From contig CM041776.1 of the NCBI GenBank assembly GCA_023374045.1, positions 319,635,925 to 319,699,924 on the forward strand: DNA of 64,000 bases. The letters are read 5' to 3'. A program made the position numbers and the translations under genes. Below the pieces are notes generated by a model. That model was given only the letters and a program-made list of their open reading frames with translations, made no database searches and was not told where the DNA came from. Positions 58,844 through 64,000 of the stretch are shown here, one piece after another. Position 1 is the first letter of the stretch, and each line of letters starts with the position of its first letter. This DNA is from Limonium bicolor. Its lineage: Eukaryota > Streptophyta > Magnoliopsida > Caryophyllales > Plumbaginaceae.

Positions 58844-59784
58844 GTCAATAATTTAATTATTCATCAATTTTAAACACTTACAATTTGAGTAGCTAGTTGT
58901 GTCGTTTCATGGTGAGGATACTCCCTCTGACCCTCTCTATTTACTCTTTGGCATCCCAGTAAAATATTTGGGTCCTACTCGCCGCCTTAGATAGATCATC
59001 AATGGGGCTTTTAGTACCGTCCTTGTTCCTTTGTGTCAGCAAATCCGCTTGCTTCCATTGTTCTAGACTACCCACGTATCCTCTTCTCCCCATTGAATGG
59101 GGATGGAAATTGGCTTCTCGATTCAGCCATGCTTATTCTTACTTTTGCTATTAAATAATTTAAAACATAAAATAATTTAAAAAAACATTTACAAATGAAT
59201 AATAAAACTGTGTTTTAAGATACTTATAAGCTGAAGCATACCATGATCTCTGGAGTCTGGTCCTCCTTGTAATACTACTTCCACTCCTCCTCTGTGATCA
59301 TGCTGTTGTATACCACATACGGTGGCACTAGATGTGGGGGATCCATCTTGATCTACTTGTTCACTAAATAGTGGCGGAATGCTCTAGCTTTACCGCCCAC
59401 AAGTGAAAGAACAGTGTTCTTCACATCTTCTGGAATATTGTACCGTTCTTGCACTTTCTTCTAGATTGTCTCTTTCATTGAATCTGGAACTTGCCTCCAC
59501 TTATGGTTGATACAACAATGAGACTTTTACAGAGTCCCCAACATGCTGGTATACTCTGATCTGCTGCCGCTCTAACTTCTTCCGTACTTGTCCCAAACCA
59601 GATTTATCTCAGATTCTTTCTGTAGCTTTAGCCCCCTAGTCGGCCCTCAGCTCCTCAGTCTTTTCGTATGAGTAGTGGTTGACGACTTGACATCGTAGGA
59701 GCCTCAACTATCTTCATTGGGCACCATCAGTGTCATCAATCGTCTCAGGATACTGAAAATCGATGTCCACTGCTTCATCCATGT
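58844..59784 (-). pseudogene. CACTA-4 Transposase_24-type ORF, N-terminal part
   Basis: The minus-strand frame starts MDEAVDIDFQYPETIDDTD (59784), followed by an acidic linker. Blocks typical of Ptta/En/Spm transposase (PF03004) follow: VKNTVLSLVGGKARAFRHYL near 59400, EEEWK near 59270, and NFHPHSMGRRGY near 59110, the N..H..G..GY motif. Several stops interrupt. The gene continues at 49923 beyond CACTA-3, whose ATG TSD borders this fragment. Confidence 0.75.
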
Positions 59785-62700
59785 TATTCAATTTATGCAA
59801 ATTTGATTACCACCAAGGATCAAAAAGTTAATCGGATCTTAATTCGGGACTGATTACTCTTTCATTATTCGAATCCCGATACCTGCTTATAGGTATATAC
59901 CATATTTTTTGTATTTTATAAACAAATCAGATACTTCCCCTGCAATATCCTTTCTTTTCCTCTATATCACGCAACGGATCCATGGAAACTTGAGCATTAA
60001 TCCATAGTCATGGTGGACAAATCAAAAGGGAGAATGACATTTTGAGTGGCAAAAATAATGGTGATAATACAATCCCTTGATAACCTAAGAGTTTTTCTTC
60101 AAGATTTGTCCCTAGAGGATGAGTTAATGCGAAGGCTTAAGCTGAAAGGTGTAGTCAATGGATATAAGATGAATGTTTATGTACAAATTAGTTGAAGTGA
60201 AGTGTGTTGACTATGAGCCTGGGTTTTTGAACCTTATCCTATGTTATTAGGTGATTAGGATCTGATTATGTTTTAGGTCCACTTATAACCTAAGTTTAAG
60301 AGCTATGTTATAGAACAAAATTTGTTATAATCTAAGGTTAGCTCACTGGAACTCTTTTGAGTCGTCACCTAAGTTTCAACCTAGTTAAACTTGGAAAGAT
60401 ATAGTTCGGGTTCAAGGGTTTGGTAATATAACTTTTCTGGGTTCAAATTACTTTCACTAGCTTTCGAAGCTATTTTTTCCTTTACTAATGTCATGAACGG
60501 CCTATTATAAAGTTTAATTAACCTAAGTGTGAAAGCCTCTATATTTTTAGGTTTTTTGACATTTTTTATAGGAATCAAAAGTGAAAACTAAATTAATCTA
60601 AATTAGGGTTTAGAGGTCAAAATATGCCACCGTTCGTGACTACGGACTTAACCTAGTTTGTCAATTTTCTAACTCCTGCCGCCATTTGTGGGAGTTGTGT
60701 GACCGCGGACACCACATCCATGAGACGAAATTATTATGGATAATCTTGACGGTGTTCTTAGCTCAAAATTAATGGGTGTGCCTAATTTGACTCTAAATTG
60801 ATTGGTAGTGAAATTTTTTCCAATTGAAGTCTTTTTCATGTTGAAACTTAGTAAACAAGTTATTAGACAAACAATTAATAAAACTCGAATTAGGTCACCA
60901 AAAAGTTGCAATTTTACTGGGAATTCACATGGAGAATATATTGAGGTCGTAGATTTAAGAAAATTGAATTTCTAACATGATTAGGAAGTTGTGACACTTT
61001 GTCCCTTCATGTCCAGATTCTTTGACTGCTTCTTTGGTTGACCGTTGGTTAGGCAACGACTCTGAGCTTCATGGCAGATCTCCTTAATATTGCTTCACAC
61101 CTTGGTGTTGATTTTATGGATACTGAAAACGTGAGAAGCAGATTTTGAGACTTGTTGTCTGACTTTGGGAGGGTTCTAATGTTCTTTTCAACTAATGGGA
61201 AGGCCTCATTATATAGGAACAAGGCTTAGGTAAATAGATAAAAGAGAACTAAGTAAATAATCTTACTTTATCTAATTTTTTGACCGAGTTATGAGTCGAG
61301 ATTAATTCTGAAATTTTAACTATAGGTAAAGAATGATTATTAAGAATTTTGAGAGATGGAATCGCATCATTTGGATGAATGACCGGTTTAAAAAAAACTT
61401 GCAAGTTGACACCTCTTATAATTCATAAATAAATATTAGATTTTCAAAATTCAAAAACCCAGTAGGAGTATTTTCTGAATACCATTCTTTATTATATTTA
61501 GATGTTTCAATTTCATAACATTTTAACTTGATTTGGGTATTTTCCAGAGGATGGGAGAAAATTACAAAAGTGTTTGAAGTTCCCTTAGAAAATTTGGGCT
61601 TTGGCTTCAAATAAATTTTGTCAAGTATATGGCCGTGTGTAGCCATGTTAATCAGGTGAAATTTTGACTTTAACATGTGGAAACTTTCATTCTATTTTTA
61701 GGCGATTCTATGTATCAATTATTAAGAAAATTAACATATAATATAAATTAAAAATTATCTGAAAATTAGAAGAGTGTCTTTTATTGTGAATATGATGTTT
61801 TGAAAATATTTTGAAATGATGAACAAATCATATTAAAATAGAAAGTCCCGAGAATATTCTTGAAAAATTTTGATCTTATACATTTTGACCACTCTTCCTT
61901 TAGTTTTGCCTTTGTGCACTAGAGGCTTTCCCGATGGCAATTTTAGCAAATCACATGCTGTCTCAATTTTGGTTTTTTGTTGTTTCATTCTCGGTGCTCT
62001 AGGATTCATGTTGTTTTTGATACAACTTTTGTGCGCTAGTCTATGTGGGCTATGCCTATTGATGATGTATTTCATCAATTTAGCTGTATTTGCAGCACCA
62101 CTTAAAAAAAACAGTGACATAGAAGTGATATGGATAGAATGTGATCAATCAAATGTATATGTGTGTGAGAGAGATCAACCTTAGAGTTATCGAAGTTGAA
62201 TGGTGTTATGCCTGTCCCTACTGGTTGGTTTATTCATGTTGGGCTCTCCTTCCCAGTCGATAGGTGATGCTTGCTTGTGTTGCTTTTGGTTTCTTGTATA
62301 ATCGGTTGCTTAATTAAATGAAGTTTTGTTGAGTTTATGGTTTAAAAGACGCTTGGAAGATGAAAGCTGAACGTAATTAAGCATGAATAACGAAGAAAAC
62401 AATAACCAAAGCTAGCCATAATTGACTGCGATCTTCACATAGAAGGAATAAGAACAAGATGTTTGTGTTCTCTGGAAAAAACAAATTCGAAAGCAGTTGC
62501 AAGAAGAGTGCTCTCTAAACTGAAGGTTGTTTTAAGGTATGGGAAGGGTGAAATATAGATTTCACCTGATGTTTGTCCCTTTCACGTTTTGAATATTTAA
62601 AATATATCGCTAGATTTATGTGAGCATTTTATAACAAAGCAGTAACATGACATATTAATATGTACGCACTAATACACATAAGCATCTATAAAGTTTAACT

Positions 62701-64000
62701 ATTCTTCCATATAGATTGTTGAGCAAGAAAATTGGTATGAAATTCAAAAAAATGATATATTATTTTCAAAATAAATTTCACAAAATCTTATTAAAAAACT
62801 AATTTTATGAAATCTTATATTTACGGTTTTTTTTTTTTTGCAATCAACTTTAAATTTTTTACTCTTTCCAAGAAATATTTTTGGATGTGGTTCTTGCAAG
62901 TCCACAGTTCCAACTTCCAAAATCCATTATACCGTAAAGTTGAGCCTACCGTCTCCAGCACAGCCAAATGCGGGCTATAAAGTTGTGGAATATTATATGG
63001 GCTCCACAAGTGGCCCGATCCAAATCCACTGCTTTCATTGAAAGGAGCTACCCTAACGGACAAAAATTACTTTTGGAAATAGCTTATCTCACTCAATCCT
63101 CTTTGAGAATAGCTAATAACAAGTAATGGTTATTTCTGATTGATCACCATCGTTATCACCGATTCCGTCCATCTCAACAATACACTGAGGATTGAAGGAA
63201 TAACAAAATCAGTAAGAAAGCTGGTAATTATAGCATTAGTTTCCATTGTCCCTCTTGTTTTATGATGTTGTGGTAATACGTGCACATCAAAGCAAGTCCT
63301 TTTGATGGATATCAAGTCTTGTTTTGGTAACAACCCCACTTCATCATAAGATAAGGAATTATGCGGCACTAAAATCTATATATAAAAAATACCACATCAT
63401 TTAATGAGCAGACTAATACATTGTTTGCCTTTTTTGCTTAACCAAATACTAGTAATGCAGTATTTGTACCACAAAAGCTTCTGTCATAATAATTACCCCT
63501 ATTTAGTGGGCTCACGTTGAGCGAATATGGTGATTATTTTATGTTTTACTTGTTTGTCTCCGTAGAGTAGATGGGCTGTCACTAAGTTCGCAGAATTAAT
63601 GGAGCACGAAGATGCAAAATTTTCTAATTAATTTATTGCACAACGGTAGTCACAAATTCTTATATACTATCTAACTCTGATCAAATTTGTATTGATTATC
63701 TCTTTCTTTGGACTGAAGGATTGCTATTCGCAACTACATTATGAATATGTTGTGATGATTTGTCTGAGGGTCGTAACCTTGAGTTCCGACTCATGTCGAC
63801 GCAAAAAAAAAATCGTCATGTCTCCATCCTTGATTTTTGTCGTAGATCGCACATAAGACCAGAAAATATACTACTAATACCAACAGCTCCGGTCCCATTG
63901 ATTTACGTAAAATGTTAATACTTTATTGTTATTTTTTGTGTATGAGTGATTGATTGAATGATTGTTCCATTGTCGTCCCATTGATCATAGCTAGATCTCG
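59785..64000. other. No recognised genes
   Basis: AT-rich DNA with scattered short open frames on both strands. The pair at 61870-62184 (+) and 61833-62120 (-) overlap one another and neither matches a family I know. No terminal repeats, LTRs or splice-linked exons could be defined. The right end of CACTA-4 would be expected here but no CCAGTAGTG terminus is present. Confidence 0.5.

Larger units (their letters stand above)
41868..59784 (-). mobile_element. CACTA-4: CACTA transposon hosting solo LTR B and CACTA-3
   Basis: The left end reads CACTACTGGAACGAAGGG, followed by subterminal repeats of the TTAAATTACGG/CCGTAATTTAA type (41900-42070). Along the minus strand the interior carries Transposase_24-type sequence (59784-58844 and 49923-49310) and an Ulp1-like protease region (43440-42560), the gene order of some plant CACTA elements. 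Solo LTR B (44062-49224) and CACTA-3 (49927-58840) interrupt it, each with its own TSD. The other terminus was not found, and no Tnp2 domain was seen above 59784, so the 5' half is lost or lies outside. The right limit given is the last recognised coding sequence. Confidence 0.75.

Noticed and set aside
59660..59680. GAGTAGTGG as the missing right terminus of CACTA-4
   Set aside because: It does not match the complement of CACTACTGGAACGAA and lies inside the Transposase_24 coding fragment.
61833..62184. Overlapping open frames on both strands, one hydrophobic
   Set aside because: Mutually overlapping, no domain, no splice partners; likely chance.

Overview
The window is nuclear DNA from a flowering plant, most likely a eudicot. 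Host genes have short GT-AG exons and match plant families: a SUVH-type histone methyltransferase, plastid heme oxygenase 1, embryo-specific protein ATS3 and a plant FkbM-type methyltransferase. Most other sequence is plant transposons (CACTA, Copia, hAT, Stowaway, Harbinger, Mutator-like) and large solo LTRs. I cannot name the species. No bacterial, organellar, CRISPR or RNA-gene features were seen.

Layout. 1-1450: promoter, leader and first exon of a SUVH4-like gene with a frameshift, cut off by a 500-N gap (1451-1950). About 2000-19600: one decayed CACTA transposon on the minus strand (CACTA-1). Its transposase is split by a second CACTA-like element (3757-8926), a Copia element (10172-15348) and a solo LTR (15978-18682), each with its own target-site duplication (TSD). 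20825-26748: CACTA-2, non-autonomous, with arrays of short repeats at both ends, Harbinger MITEs and gene-like pieces. 26817-29880: another solo LTR. 30181-30419: a Stowaway MITE.

31640-40670 is a gene island: HO1 (+, four exons, intact), a Mutator-like MITE, ATS3 (+, four exons, intact) and an FkbM-type methyltransferase (-, two exons, four small indels). ATS3 and the methyltransferase are convergent.

41868 to about 59800 is a second nested stack. The host is CACTA-4 (minus strand; Transposase_24-type and Ulp1-like regions). It holds a 5.2 kb solo LTR (44062-49224) and CACTA-3 (49927-58840). CACTA-3 holds a Copia element with unusual TA...TA LTR ends (51188-56575), whose gag is broken by a GGTTCC-rich hAT element (54944-55673). 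From 59800 to the end nothing is recognised with confidence.

The host genes are not functionally linked to each other. The main interest is the transposon stratigraphy: insertion order can be read from TSDs, and every transposon gene seen is broken.
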